Origin: Pithys albifrons albifrons
Lineage: Eukaryota > Chordata > Aves > Passeriformes > Thamnophilidae
Assembly (NCBI RefSeq): GCF_047495875.1
Contig: NC_092486.1
Location: 1,896,479 to 1,960,478, forward strand
DNA length: 64,000 nt
Direction: 5' to 3'
Part shown: positions 22,501 through 31,344 of the stretch, piece after piece
Layout of the letters: each line of letters opens with the position of its first letter
Position numbering within the stretch: the first letter of the stretch is position 1
Notes under the pieces: generated by a model
Told to the model about the DNA's origin: nothing
The model's input: only the letters and a program-made list of their open reading frames with translations
Database searches by the model: none
Position numbers and translations under genes: made by a program

Positions 22501-25500
22501 GGGGACTCATCCCTGTTCCTGAGGGGATTCATCCCTGTTACTGAGGGGATTATCCCTGTCCTTGACCGCAGATCCGGGAGCAAAACCGCCAGGATGTGAA
22601 GTCAGCCGGGCCCCAGTCACAGCTGCTGGCCAGTGTCATCGCCGAGACCAGCCGCAGTCCTGTATGGCCCCGTGTCACCGTGTCCCCAGCCCTGTGTCAC
22701 CCTGTGTCCCCAGCCCTGTGTCCCCAGCCCTGTGTCACCTTGTGTCCCCAGTCACAGCTGCTGGCCAGTGTCATTGCCGAGACCAGCCGCAGTCCTGTAT
22801 GGCCCCGTGTCACCCTGTGTCCCCAGCCCTGTGTCCCCAGCCCTGTGTCACCCTGTGTCCCCAGTCCTGTGTCCCCAGCCCTGTGTCACCCTGTGTCCCT
22901 GGTCACAGCTGCTGGCCAGTGTCATCGCCGAGACCAGCCGCAGTCCTGTATGGCCCCGTGTCACCGTGTCCCCAGCCCTGTGTCACCCTGTGTCCCCAGC
23001 CTTGTGTCCCCAGCCCTGTGTCACTCTCTGTCCCCAGCCTTGTGTCCCCAGCCTTGTGTCCCCAGCCCTGTGTCCCCAGCCCTGTGTCACCTTGTGTCCC
23101 CAGTCACAGCTGCTGGCCAGTGTCATCGCCGAGACCAGCCGCAGCCCCGTATGGCCCCGTGTCACCCTGTGTCCCCAGCCCTGTGTCACCTTGTGTCCCC
23201 AGCCTTGTGTTCCCAGCCCTGTGTCACCCTGTGTCCCCAGCCCTGTGTCCCCAGTCCCATGTCCCTCTGTGTCCCCAGCCTTGTGTTACCTTGTGTCCCT
23301 GGTCACAGCTGCTGGCCAGTGTGACCACCAAGACCAGCCAGAGCCCAGTATGGCACTGGTGCCACCTTGTGTCGCCTCCTGTCACCCTGTGTCCCCAACC
23401 CCATGTCCCCAGCCCTGTGTCACTGTGTTTTCCCAGCCCCATGTCACCCCATGTCCCCAGCCTCATGTCACCCCATGTCCCCAGCCTCATGTCATCTCAT
23501 GTCCCCAACCCCACCTCCCACCACATCCCCCTCTCCAGACTACCCAGCCCTTCCCTGGCTCGCCAACATTCCACTGGTGAAGAGGGTGACACCTCTCCAG
23601 AGGGGTGACACTGCTCTGGAGAGGGTGACACCACTCTGAAGAGGGATGACAATGCTCTGAGGGGGGATGTGACACCTCTCTAGAGGGGGTGACACCACTT
23701 TGTGGTGGTTGACATCTCTCCAGAGGGGGTGACACTGCTCTGGGGGGATTTGACACCACTCTGGAGGGGGTGACACCACTTTGGGGTGGTTGACACCACT
23801 CTGGAGGGGGTGACACCACTTTGGGGTGGTTGACATCTCTCTAGAGGGGGTGACACTGCTCTGGAGGGGGTGACACTACTCTGGGGGAATTGACAGTGTT
23901 CTGAGGGGGGTGTGACACCACTCCAGGGGAGGTGACACCACTCCAGAGGGGGTGACACCACTTTGCGGGTGTTGACACCATTCCAGAGGGGGTGACACCA
24001 CTCTGGGGGGATGTGACACCTCTCCAGAGGGGGTGACACTGTTCCAAGGGGACTGACACATCTGCAGGGGGGTTGATGCCATTCCAGTGGCACTGGCATC
24101 ACTCTGGGGGTCTGTTTCAGTCCACTGAGAGCCATCTGGGGGATGCAGATGCCAAGGAGGGCTCCCGGGAAGAGGCGCCCCCGGAGCCAGAGCCCCCCAA
24201 CCCCTTCAGCCAACTCACGGACCAGGAGCTGGAGGAGTACAAGCAGGAGGTGGAGAGGAAGAAGCGGCTTCAGGGTAGGAGGGGCACCCCAAAATCGCCC
24301 CCAATTCCCCACTGGGTGGCACCCAGGGCACCCCAAACCCCTCAATTCCCCCCCTGGTGGCACCCAGGGCACACCAAAACCCCCAATTCCCCCCCAGTGG
24401 CACCCCGGGCACACCAAAACCCCCAATTCCCTCCTGGGTGGCACCCAGGGCACCCCAAACCCTCCCAATTCCCCCCTGGGTGGCACCCAGGGCACCCCAA
24501 ACCCTCCCAATTCCCCCCGAGTGGCACCCAGGGCACCCCAAATGCCCCAGTTCCCCACCGGGTGGCACCCAGGGCACCCCAAACCCCCCAATTCCCCCCC
24601 AGGTGGCACCCAGGGCACCCTGATTTTCCCCCCAGGTGGCACCCAGGGCACCCCAAACCTCCCAGTTCCCCCCCCAATCCCCCACCGGGTGACACCCAGG
24701 GCACCCCAAAACTCCCCAATTCCCCCCCGGTGGCACCCAGGGCACCCCAAATGCCCCAGTTCCCCACCGGGTGGCACCCAGGGCACCCCAAACCCCACAA
24801 TTCCCCCCCAGGTGGCACCCAGGGCACCCCAAACCTCCCAGTTCCCCCCCCCAATCCCCCACCGGGTGACACCCAGGGCACCCCAAAACCCCCCAATTCC
24901 CCCCCGGTGGCACCCAGGGCACCCCAAATCCCCCCAGTTTTGCCCCGGGTGGCACTGGGGCACCCCAAGCCCCCCATTTCTCTACCTGGTGGCACCCAGG
25001 GCACCCCAAATCCCCCCAGTTTTCCCCCGGGTGGCACCCAGGGCACGCCAAATGCCCCAGTTCCCCACCGGGTGGCACCCAGGGCACCCCAAACCCCCCC
25101 AGTTTTGCCCCGGGTGGCACCTAGGCCACCCCAAGCCCCCCATTTCCCTCCCTGGTGGCACCCAGGGCACCCCGTGGCCAACGTGTCTCCCGTGGCAGGT
25201 GAGAAGGACGTGGCAGCAGAGGACAGTGGGGCCCCCCCCACCCGAACCGCCCCCCGACTCTGCCCCAGAGCCCCCGGTGCCTGCAGAGCCCACGGAGGGT
25301 GAGTGGGGTGACAGGAACAACCCCCAAACCAGGAGTGGGGGTCCCGTGAGCAGCTGCAGGTGGGGGATGAGGGGGCTGTGGCCAAACTGCAGCTGGATGT
25401 CCCCCTGTGTCCCTCTGCCTGTCCCCAGGGGGGTCTCTGCTCCGGAGGGGCCAGGCCCTGGTGGGGATTCCTGGCAGAGTGTCCATTGGTGGCTTTGTGG

Positions 25501-26356
25501 GGTGCAGGGGACACGCCTGTCCCCCATCCCCATATTCCCGTCATTCCGGTCGGGGCTCGGGGCTGCTGGCTCTGCCATGGTGTCTCGTGGTGTCTGTCTG
25601 TCTGTCTGTCTCCACAACGTCTCCTTTCTCTTTCCTCCCCGTGTGCCTGTCACCCAAGGAGTTATCCCTGAATCCCTGGTGCCGTAGTAAGTACGGAGAG
25701 GCCACCCCGGAGGAGGGACACGGGCTCGGGGGGAACTTTGCTCTCCGTGGCCCACTCCAGACCCACTCAGGGATCCCTGAGGAAGGAAATGCCCTAAGAA
25801 ATCCCTTGGGAAATCCCTCCTTGTCGTTGCTCCCCTGCTTTTCCCGCTGCCTCTTCCCAGCTCTCCATCCCACATCGCTTGTCCCGCAGGGAGGGGGGAG
25901 GTTCGGGGAAGCGGCGCCCGCGGCAGGACGGGATCAAATCCCAACGTTCTCCATCCCTGGAGGGCAAATCCTGCTCCTGCCCAGCGGTGACTGGGGGGAT
26001 CAAACCCCAACAGCACCAGCGCTCCCACCCCAATTCCCTGTCCCCTCTCCCCTTCCCAAGGTGACAAGAAGGTGGATGGTGGCCAAGCCCCGGCCGATTC
26101 CACTGCCAAGAAGGAGCCGCCGGCAGTGAACGGGAAGGATGAGGAGCAAAGCACCGAGGAAAACCTGGGAAAAGGAGGGACGGAGCGGACGGCCCCCAAC
26201 GCCGACCAGGACGCCCCCAAGGAGAAGGAGACAGTGACCAGCACCCCTGTCTCCCCCGACGGTTCCCCCTCCAAATCCCCCTCCAAGAAGAAGAAGAAAT
26301 TCCGGACCCCATCCTTCCTGAAAAAAGGCAAAAAGAAGGAAAAGATCGAATCCTGA
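7399..26356 (+). CDS. ADD2: ADD2, beta-adducin (14 coding exons; one frame-breaking base)
   Basis: Beta-adducin pairs with alpha-adducin, caps actin barbed ends and recruits spectrin to actin under the plasma membrane. The exons read in order: an N-terminal segment, an aldolase-class-II-like head (about residues 130-350), a neck, and a long polar tail ending in a Lys-rich MARCKS-related motif ([20 protein letters not shown]) that binds calmodulin and is a PKC target. All junction phases agree. The coding total is 2134 nt, one more than a multiple of three; removing one C from the C8 run at 25232-25239 gives 710 residues, close to the 726 of the human protein. As written, translation stops after 613 residues at the exon 14/15 junction. 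Nearly all larger introns are minisatellites. Confidence 0.95.
7570..7925. repeat. C-rich degenerate repeat, ADD2 intron 2
   Basis: Loose repeats of ttgtccccaaccccatc type with no G-rich counterpart. The array starts within a few bases of the splice donor. Confidence 0.7.
7930..9400. repeat. 54/108-bp minisatellite, ADD2 intron 2
   Basis: Array built on ccaagctggtggtgccac units of about 54 bp, with a higher-order 108-bp dimer in the middle (ccatgctggtgg at 8701, 8809 and 8917). Because 54 is a multiple of three, several frames stay open for up to about 200 codons; this is not coding. Confidence 0.9.
9436..9574 (+). CDS. ADD2: ADD2 exon 3
   Basis: Residues 58-103, beginning [20 protein letters not shown], nearly identical to mammalian beta-adducin. 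Acceptor gccgcag ends at 9435; donor gtatgt at 9575, phase 1. Confidence 0.95.
9640..10430. repeat. Degenerate repeat, ADD2 intron 3
   Basis: Variants of a 20-40 bp unit around cttggggaccaccaaacctt and ggtcaccaaaacctttgg. The most regular part is about 10020-10400. Confidence 0.85.
10516..10667 (+). CDS. ADD2: ADD2 exon 4
   Basis: Residues 104-154, including [18 protein letters not shown] and [10 protein letters not shown] of the head domain. Acceptor cccag ends at 10515; donor gtgagc at 10668, phase 0. The last 48 bases (16 codons, [16 protein letters not shown]) are the seed of the array downstream. Confidence 0.95.
10668..14130 (+). repeat. ADD2 exon 4-end/5' splice-site minisatellite
   Basis: 24 further copies of the end of exon 4 with its donor, spaced about 120-165 bp (mean 144). 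The core gggcacagctgggg, or a one-base variant, recurs near 10789, 10907, 11036, 11173, 11334, 11473, 11622, 11759, 11897, 12059, 12208, 12336, 12479, 12639, 12792, 12930, 13066, 13216, 13335, 13502, 13672, 13837, 13967 and 14089. Most units keep about 48 exon bases, gtcacc or gtcact, then gtgagcacccc, joined by G-rich spacer (ggggggatttgggggag). Typical copies read [10 protein letters not shown] instead of [10 protein letters not shown]. No good acceptor precedes the exon piece, so these look like decoy donors, not complete exons. Confidence 0.95.
14131..14580. repeat. Degenerate G/T-rich tail of ADD2 intron 4
   Basis: Loose repeats of gatttggggtgacttgggg type without the exon fragment; G and T dominate, C is almost absent. 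The true acceptor follows at 14626. Confidence 0.7.
14627..14707 (+). CDS. ADD2: ADD2 exon 5
   Basis: Residues 155-181, [20 protein letters not shown] onward. Acceptor gtggcag ends at 14626; donor gtgagc at 14708, phase 0. Confidence 0.95.
14815..14964 (+). CDS. ADD2: ADD2 exon 6
   Basis: Residues 182-231, with [14 protein letters not shown] and the conserved [20 protein letters not shown] of the aldolase-like fold. Acceptor ccccaag ends at 14814; donor gtacgc at 14965, a weaker type, phase 0. Confidence 0.95.
14990..17460. repeat. G-rich minisatellite, ADD2 intron 6
   Basis: A higher-order unit of roughly 125-130 bp marked by ggcagcattgggggtttggg recurs near 15067, 15196, 15326, 15487, 15940 and 16096, with diverged copies near 16403, 16645, 16891 and 17011. 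The + strand is extremely G-rich with very little C, and runs of three to seven G occur every few bases. Confidence 0.9.
17724..17867 (+). CDS. ADD2: ADD2 exon 7
   Basis: Residues 232-279, [20 protein letters not shown] through [10 protein letters not shown]. Acceptor gtgcccag ends at 17723; donor gtgagg at 17868, phase 0. Confidence 0.95.
17940..18038 (+). CDS. ADD2: ADD2 exon 8
   Basis: Residues 280-312, [20 protein letters not shown] then [10 protein letters not shown], a hallmark of the adducin head. Acceptor gtgccacag ends at 17939; donor gtgagt at 18039, phase 0. Confidence 0.95.
18039..18690. repeat. Exactly periodic 50-bp minisatellite, ADD2 intron 8
   Basis: gagctgtgcc starts at 18050, 18100, 18150 and every 50 bases to 18650: 13 units with no indel. 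The first unit begins about 8 bases after the splice donor. Two sequence types alternate in the middle (ctcagcccaccctgcagtg and ctctgcagccagtgccatg). Confidence 0.93.
18770..18949 (+). CDS. ADD2: ADD2 exon 9
   Basis: Residues 313-372, [20 protein letters not shown] through [31 protein letters not shown] is strongly conserved. Acceptor ccgggcag ends at 18769; donor gtgagt at 18950, phase 0. Confidence 0.95.
18955..19435. repeat. A/C-rich degenerate repeat, ADD2 intron 9
   Basis: Short units of ccaccaaaacccaccaaac type, nearly free of G on the + strand. This is the opposite base bias from introns 4 and 6 of the same gene. Confidence 0.85.
19489..19746 (+). CDS. ADD2: ADD2 exon 10
   Basis: Residues 373-458, [20 protein letters not shown], then the neck with [20 protein letters not shown]. 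Acceptor tcccccag ends at 19488; donor gtgagg at 19747, phase 0. Confidence 0.95.
19850..22265. repeat. Pyrimidine-rich minisatellite, ADD2 intron 10
   Basis: Long array of units combining tctattattggggtctcc, tctattatcagggtctc, tccatgtaagatgag and ggcaaaatgcatttattgg. Each complete unit pairs an acceptor-like ttatcag with a donor-like gtaagat a few bases later. The array is about 2.4 kb and ends about 40 bp before exon 11. Confidence 0.9.
22308..22427 (+). CDS. ADD2: ADD2 exon 11
   Basis: Residues 459-498, [20 protein letters not shown] through VLEMRNK. Acceptor ccctgcag ends at 22307; donor gtgtgg at 22428 is weak at positions +3 to +6, phase 0. Confidence 0.95.
22572..22661 (+). CDS. ADD2: ADD2 exon 12
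   Basis: Residues 499-528, [20 protein letters not shown] then [10 protein letters not shown]. Acceptor ttgaccgcag ends at 22571; donor gtatgg at 22662, phase 0. Its last 45 bases are copied four times in the following intron. Confidence 0.95.
22662..23520 (+). repeat. ADD2 exon 12-end duplications plus C-rich repeat
   Basis: Four copies of the last 45 bases of exon 12 (15 codons, [15 protein letters not shown]) lie at 22752-22796, 22903-22947, 23104-23148 and 23303-23347, each exactly 45 nt and followed by gtatgg. Copies 1 and 3 are preceded by gtgtccccag, a usable acceptor; copies 2 and 4 have ccctgg instead. The first three encode the same peptide with only silent changes; the fourth reads [15 protein letters not shown]. 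Between them are repeats of cagccctgtgtcaccctgtg. Confidence 0.93.
23575..24110. repeat. gggggtgacaccactc minisatellite, ADD2 intron 12
   Basis: Units of about 20-40 bp on gagggggtgacaccactctg and ggttgacatctctccagag fill the second half of the intron up to the pyrimidine tract of exon 13. Confidence 0.88.
24121..24274 (+). CDS. ADD2: ADD2 exon 13
   Basis: Residues 529-579 plus one base. Begins [34 protein letters not shown] is diagnostic of adducin. Acceptor tctgtttcag ends at 24120; donor gtagga at 24275, phase 1. Confidence 0.95.
24275..25185. repeat. C-rich minisatellite, ADD2 intron 13
   Basis: Roughly 50-bp units (ggtggcacccagggcacccc, then aaacccccaattcccccc), about 18-19 copies, starting about 10 bases after the donor. 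Strong C bias on the + strand; several frames stay open over long distances but carry no recognisable protein. Confidence 0.9.
25199..25298 (+). CDS. ADD2: ADD2 exon 14, with surplus C in C8 run
   Basis: Starts [11 protein letters not shown] as in other beta-adducins. After the C8 run (25232-25239) the expected acidic Pro-rich tail ([21 protein letters not shown]) sits in the +1 frame; the uninterrupted frame instead reads [21 protein letters not shown]. Acceptor gtggcag ends at 25198; donor gtgagt at 25299. With 7 C the exon ends in phase 1 and joins exon 15 correctly. Confidence 0.88.
26061..26356 (+). CDS. ADD2: ADD2 exon 15, terminal coding exon with MARCKS-related motif
   Basis: Codes for [14 protein letters not shown] through the Lys-rich end ([20 protein letters not shown], then [10 protein letters not shown]) and stops at tga 26354-26356. 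The Ser in FRTPSFLKK is the known PKC site of the family. Acceptor cttcccaag ends at 26060, phase 1. Confidence 0.95.
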
Positions 26357-28625
26357 GTCTCCCTGGAGGCTTTGCTCGTGGCAGTGGCCATCCCTGGGAT
26401 CTCTGGGATCCCTGGAGGCACCGGGGAGGCTCCTGCCTCGAGCGTCTGGCCGAGGCCCAGCCCCAAATCCCTGGAATCCGGCTGTTTTCCGGGTCCTCCT
26501 GGCACGAGGCACCTCGTTCCCCTTGTCACCTGCTTCCGGAGGTGGTCACCGAGCTTAGAGAGACTGTGGTCCCTGTTTGGGGAAATTCCCACTGCTTCTC
26601 CCTCTCCTTCTCCCTCCTGGGCTCCAGGCTCTTCCCACCACGAGCCAAGGGTTGGATTTTCCCACCAGAGCCCCGATCCGCTTGATTTGAGGAAGAAAAG
26701 GGTGTTTTGTGGTTATTTTCTTCACCTTCTGTTTCAAGCTCTGCTGGAATGGCGCTGGCTTCATCCCCAGGGAAAATTGTCCGTCGCTTCACTGGGAGAA
26801 CAGGATCAAGATGAAGGTGTGGGGGATTGCTCTTCCCAAAGGAAAAGCCAAGGTTGTCCCTTCCTGGATCGTAATCATCCTCTCCTCCTTGGGCTGAAGA
26901 GCCACTTCCTCCCCTTCTCCTGGTGCTCCCATCCCACATCTCCCCAGTCCGAGGAAGAGCAGCAGGATTTCCCACCACTGGAAAAGCCCCCACCTCACTG
27001 CACGACCCGCACCTGGGAAAACGGGAAAAAAAGCCCTCCGGGAATTGTCTGTGTTACTTAAAACTGAGCAAAACTCACTCACTAAGTGCTACTTCGGGAT
27101 GAACACACGCTGCCAATTCCCGCCGGCACGCCCCGGCTCCGCTCACACCCACCCCGTCCACGCCCGATCCCTGCTTTTCCCAGCTCCGCATTCCCAGCAC
27201 AAGTTCCCGGCGTTCCTGTCCCTCCCAGCGTTACGATCTCCCGGCCAATCTCATCCCGGGAAGAGCAACCCCAGCCCGGCCAATCCGCCCCAGCGCTGGG
27301 ATTTTGGGGATAAACCAACGGGATCGGCCCCGCATCCTCCCACTTTCCTGGGGTGCTCATCCCGAGCCTTTCCTGCATCCATGGGGTCCTGTCTGGAGGG
27401 GGTTGGGGCATCCCAGAACCCCCCTATGGGAGTTTATTCACTCCGGGAGGATTTTCCCATGAGTTTCAAGGCTTTTCAGGGGATTGGATCCCCTCTGGAA
27501 GAGCAGGAAGTCCCTGGGATGGGCTGCAGGGAGGGATTGGGGTGCAGGAAATAGCAGAGAGACCCCTGGGCAGGGATGTTGCTGGACCCCATGGCCAACT
27601 TGAGCCTGGATTTTGGGAGGAGCCCTTTCCCTGCCCAGTGTGTCCCCCCCACTCCCCATCCTGCTACTGCAGGGACACCCTGAGCCCCCAAGCCCCCTCT
27701 GTGTCCCCAGCCCTGTCAGCGGGGGGGCTGTTCCTCACTGCCACTGATTTTAAGGCTCTTTGAGGCCACTTTTGTCCCTGAGCCTGTTCCCCCTCGGGTG
27801 ACCCGGGCCAGCAGAGCCCTGGGGACAGCTGTGTCACCTCCCGGAGTGGCACCATCGCACCCGGGGGGGCTTCCTGAATGACAGCACTGCCACACAGCCC
27901 AGCCCAGCCCCAGGGGGTGTCCTTGGGGCCTTTGTCACCCCTTTGTCCCTGAGGGTCTGTCCCTGGGGTCTTTGTCACCTCTTTTTCCTTTGAGTCTGTC
28001 CCCAGAATCTTTGTCACCTCTTTTTCCTTTTGGTCTGTCCCAGAGCCTGTCACCCCTTTTTCCAAGGGCCACGGGCTTTGCAGAGGGGACAGGGATTGAT
28101 TTCCCTATCTATGGAATTCTGGGGGTCTCAGGCAGGGAGGGACCCGGTGCCCCAGCAGGGACAAAGGCTCCAGTGCCACCACCATCCCCATGATGAGGGT
28201 CCGTCCTGGCTGCGCAGCTGGAAAGGAATAGGTCCAAGATCACATCCCGAGACCACCCTGTGGATAACTCCCCCCATCCCAGCTCCCTGCCTCCCTCTCC
28301 CCTTGTTCCAGCAAGGCTTGGGGTGGGAATCCCTCCAGAGGGAGGCAGGGATGGGGCAAATCCCTGATCCGGCGCCTCCACATGGAAAACAGAGGCCGAT
28401 TCCCGTGTTGGCCACGGGAAGGGCAATGCCAGGGCTGGATCCAGCGCCCCCTTTTCCCACCTGGGGCTGCTTGGGAGGGCCCTGCTGGGGGTGCAGGGCT
28501 TGAGCCCCCCCGGGAATTCCAGCGGGAGGAGGCCGGGAGGGGGGATGTCCCCGCGTGTGACAATCGCGGCCGGGAGCGCGTGGAACGCCGGTGTAAATAA
28601 ACAAATAAACCCCGTGTTTGGCACC
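26357..28625 (+). other. ADD2: ADD2 3' UTR
   Basis: About 2.2 kb of non-repetitive sequence from the stop codon to the poly(A) signals. Open frames here (for example 26372-27061) resemble nothing and are frame noise in GC-rich DNA. Confidence 0.75.
28596..28609 (+). promoter_or_regulatory. ADD2 poly(A) signals
   Basis: Two overlapping-range AATAAA hexamers at 28596-28601 and 28604-28609, followed by a gtgtttgg stretch. They mark the probable end of the ADD2 transcript. Confidence 0.75.
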
Positions 28626-28639
28626 CGGCAGAGCCCGGA

Positions 28640-29400
28640 GACTGCGGGGATGGGAGGGGAGGGGAGGGGATGGGATGGGAGAGGAGAGGAAGAGAGGGAA
28701 TGGGGAGGGGAGGGCATGGGGATGGGAGGGGAAGGGAGAGGAGGAGGTGGGATGGGATGGGATGCGAGGGGATGGGGATGGGATGGAGGTGGAACTGGGG
28801 AGGGGATAGTGATGGAGTTGGAATGGGGATAAAACTGGGGATGGGGGTGAGATAGGGATGGGATGGAGCTGGGAATGGGGAGGAGATGGAGATGGGATGG
28901 AGGTGGGGGTGGGAATGGAGCTGGGATGGGGTGGGATGAGGATGGAATGGGGATGGGGATGAGATGGAGCTGGAATGGAGATAAGGATGGAGCTGGGATG
29001 GAGATAAGGATGGGGCTAGGGATGGGATGGAGGAAGGGATGGGAATGGGTCAAGGATGGAATGGGGATGGGGGTGGAGCTGCAGCTAGAGATGAGAAGCT
29101 GGGATGGGATGGGGGTTGGGATGGGGTTGGAATGGAGATGGGATGAGGATGGAATGGGGATGGGGATGGAGGTGAAGCTGGAGATGAGATGAGCTGGGAT
29201 GGGATGGGGATAAGGGTAAAGATGCAGCTGGAATGGAGGAAGGGATGGGGCTGGGTTGAGGATGGAATGGGAAAGGGGCTGTAGCAGGGTGGGATGGGGG
29301 TGAGATGGGTCTGGGGATGGGCAGGGAGATGGAGCTGGGATGCAGGTGGGGATGAGATGGAATGGGCTGGGATGGGATGGAGGTGGGGATGGGGCTGGAA
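28640..29400. repeat. gggatgg-type satellite downstream of ADD2
   Basis: Degenerate array of gggatgggatggagctggga and related 5-7-bp steps, purine-rich on the + strand. The period is irregular. Confidence 0.88.
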
Positions 29401-29429
29401 TCGAGCCCATTTATTTTTACCCATGGAAA

Positions 29430-29935
29430 TGTAAACATTTGAGAATCCTTAAGGATTTGCCTGGGGGTCTGGAAGACACCTCTGAACCTGCTGCACAGTT
29501 GAACTGCAGTGTCTCCTCCCCTCCTCGCTGAGGCGACAGACACCACGTTCTCCTCCTGGTCATCAGTTCAACAGCCGAGATAAACAGTGAGAAATCACTC
29601 ACCAAACACCATCACGGGCAGAACAGACTCAAATTGGGGATGTTAATTAAATTTACTACCAACAAATCAGACCGGGATAATAAGAAATAAACCTTATAAA
29701 GACCTTCCCTCCACCCCTCCCTTCTCCCAGCTCTGCCTCCTCCCTCCAGAGACGGGAATGGGGGTCACGGTCAGTCCATCAGAGGTTGTTCCTGTTGCTC
29801 ACGGAGAGGAGTTGGAATCCTTCCCCTGCTCCAAGGTGGGTCCTGCAAAGGGTCCCAAGTCCTTCCAGCAAACCTGCTCCGAGTGGTCTCCTTTCTCCAG
29901 GGATCCGGAGGAGCGGCTCCAGCGCGGGGTCAGTG
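29430..29935 (-). mobile_element. Avian LTR-type interspersed repeat fragment
   Basis: Non-tandem sequence whose phrases (ttaattaaatttactaccaa, caaatcagaccgggataat, gggggtcacggtcagtccat, cttcccctgctccaa) resemble a widespread avian LTR-class repeat in reverse orientation. Recognised from memory of the family; ends are uncertain and no target duplication was identified. Confidence 0.5.
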
Positions 29936-29984
29936 TCTGCCTCGGGCATCCCCTGCTCCGGGTGGGCTCCTGAAGAGATGGGGT

Positions 29985-30200
29985 GGATCCCGCATCCCGG
30001 GACTCTCCATGGGGGCATCCCCATAGCCCGGGGCTCTCCATGGGGCACCCCCATAGCCCGGGGCTCTCCATGGGGCATCCCCGCATCCCGGGGCTCTCCA
30101 TGGGGCATCCCCGCATCCCGGGACTCTCCATGGGGGCATCCCCGCATCCCGGGGCTCTCCATGGGGCATCCCCATATCCCGGGACTCTCCATTGGCCGGG
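29985..30200. repeat. 30-bp minisatellite
   Basis: About seven units of ggggctctccatggggcatc followed by cccgcatccc; ctctccatgg recurs every 30 bases (about 30003, 30034, 30064, 30094). Confidence 0.9.
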
Positions 30201-31085
30201 GGATAATCCTCGCAGCCCGGGGATTAATTCCCGCATCCCGAGGCTCTCCATGAGCCGGGGGTCGATGCCCCATCCCGGAGCTGAATGCCCCGTCCAGGGG
30301 ATAGTTCCACATCCCGGGGTGGATCCCCATCCCGGGGCTCTCCCTGGGCCCGGGGTGGATCCCCAATTCCGGGGTTTGATGACCCATCCCAGGAGTGGAT
30401 CCCCCATCCCAGGGGTGGATCCGCCATCCCAGGGGTTGATCCCCCATCCCGGAGTTTGATCCCCCATCCCGGGGTTTGATTCCCCATCCCAGGGGTGGCT
30501 GCCCCATCCCGGGGTTTGATCCCCCATCCCGGGGTCTGATCCCCCATCCCAGGGGTTAATCCTCCATCCCGTGGGTGGCTTCCCTATCCCGGGGTTTGAT
30601 CCTCCATCCCGGGGCTTTCCCCATCCCGAGGGTTGATCCCCCATCCCGGGGTGGTTCCCTATCCCGGGGCTCTCCCTGGGCCGGGGTTTGATCCCCTATC
30701 CCAGGGGTTGATCCCCCATCCCGGGGGTGGTTCCCTATCCCGGGGCTCTCCCTGGGCCGGGGTTTGATCCCCTATCCCAGGGGTTGATCCCCCATCCCGG
30801 GGGTGGTTCCCTATCCCGGGGCTCTCCCTGGGCCGGGGTTTGATCCCCCATCCCGGGGTTTGATCCCCTATCCCAGGGGTTTGATCTCCCATCCCGGGGG
30901 GTGATGCCCCATCCCGGAGTTTGATCCCGCATTTCCGGGGTTTGATTCCCCATCCCGGGGTTTGATTCCCCATCCCGGGGGGTGATGCCCCATCCCGGGG
31001 GTGGTTTCCCCATCCCGGGGGGTGATGCCCCACTCCGGAGTTTGATCCCCCATCCCAGGGGTTGATGTCCCATCCCGAGGGTGGA
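30200..31085. repeat. 20-22-bp minisatellite upstream of SNRNP27
   Basis: Array of ccccatcccggggtttgatc and variants running up to the CpG-rich SNRNP27 promoter. Within it a longer block with ggctctccctgggccggggt is repeated three times near 30665-30840. Confidence 0.9.
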
Positions 31086-31094
31086 TCCCCATCC

Positions 31095-31307
31095 TGGGCC
31101 CTGCGGGAGCCGCTCCCGGCGGAAGGAAAACCCTCTCCCGTCCCGCCCCTTCCGCCGGGGTCGGCTCGGCCTGGCGGGTCCCGGTGCGGGGCTGACCCGC
31201 TCCCGCTCCCGCTGCCGTCCTTGCTCCCATTCCCGCATCTCCTTCTCCATTTCCTTCTCCTGTTCCCGGTCCCGCTGCGGGTCTGAGCGCGGCGCTGAGG
31301 GCCGGCC
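31095..31307 (+). promoter_or_regulatory. SNRNP27 promoter and 5' UTR
   Basis: CpG-rich, non-repetitive DNA before the ATG with ETS-type motifs (ggcggaagga near 31117 and cccttccgcc near 31147), typical of housekeeping promoters. It also holds a C/T-rich stretch (cccgctcccgctcccgctg). The transcription start cannot be fixed. Confidence 0.55.
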
Positions 31308-31344
31308 ATGGGCCGGAGCCGCTCCCGGTCACCGCCGCGCAGGG
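31308..31344 (+). CDS. SNRNP27: SNRNP27 exon 1
   Basis: [12 protein letters not shown] plus one base; donor gtgagc at 31345, phase 1. The split codon becomes Glu on joining exon 2. Confidence 0.94.

Noticed and set aside
24073..25687. Open frames of 400-536 codons around ADD2 exons 13-14
   Set aside because: Only the short exon parts are adducin; the rest is the C-rich intron array, which lacks stops in several frames.
26372..27061. 229-codon frame after ADD2
   Set aside because: It lies in the 3' UTR with no splice context and no similarity to any protein I recognise.
31190..31290. Arg/Ser-rich reading of the SNRNP27 5' UTR, suggesting an extended N-terminus
   Set aside because: The ATG at 31308 has a strong Kozak context and gives the exact family length; the upstream C/T-rich repeat reads as RS-like by chance.
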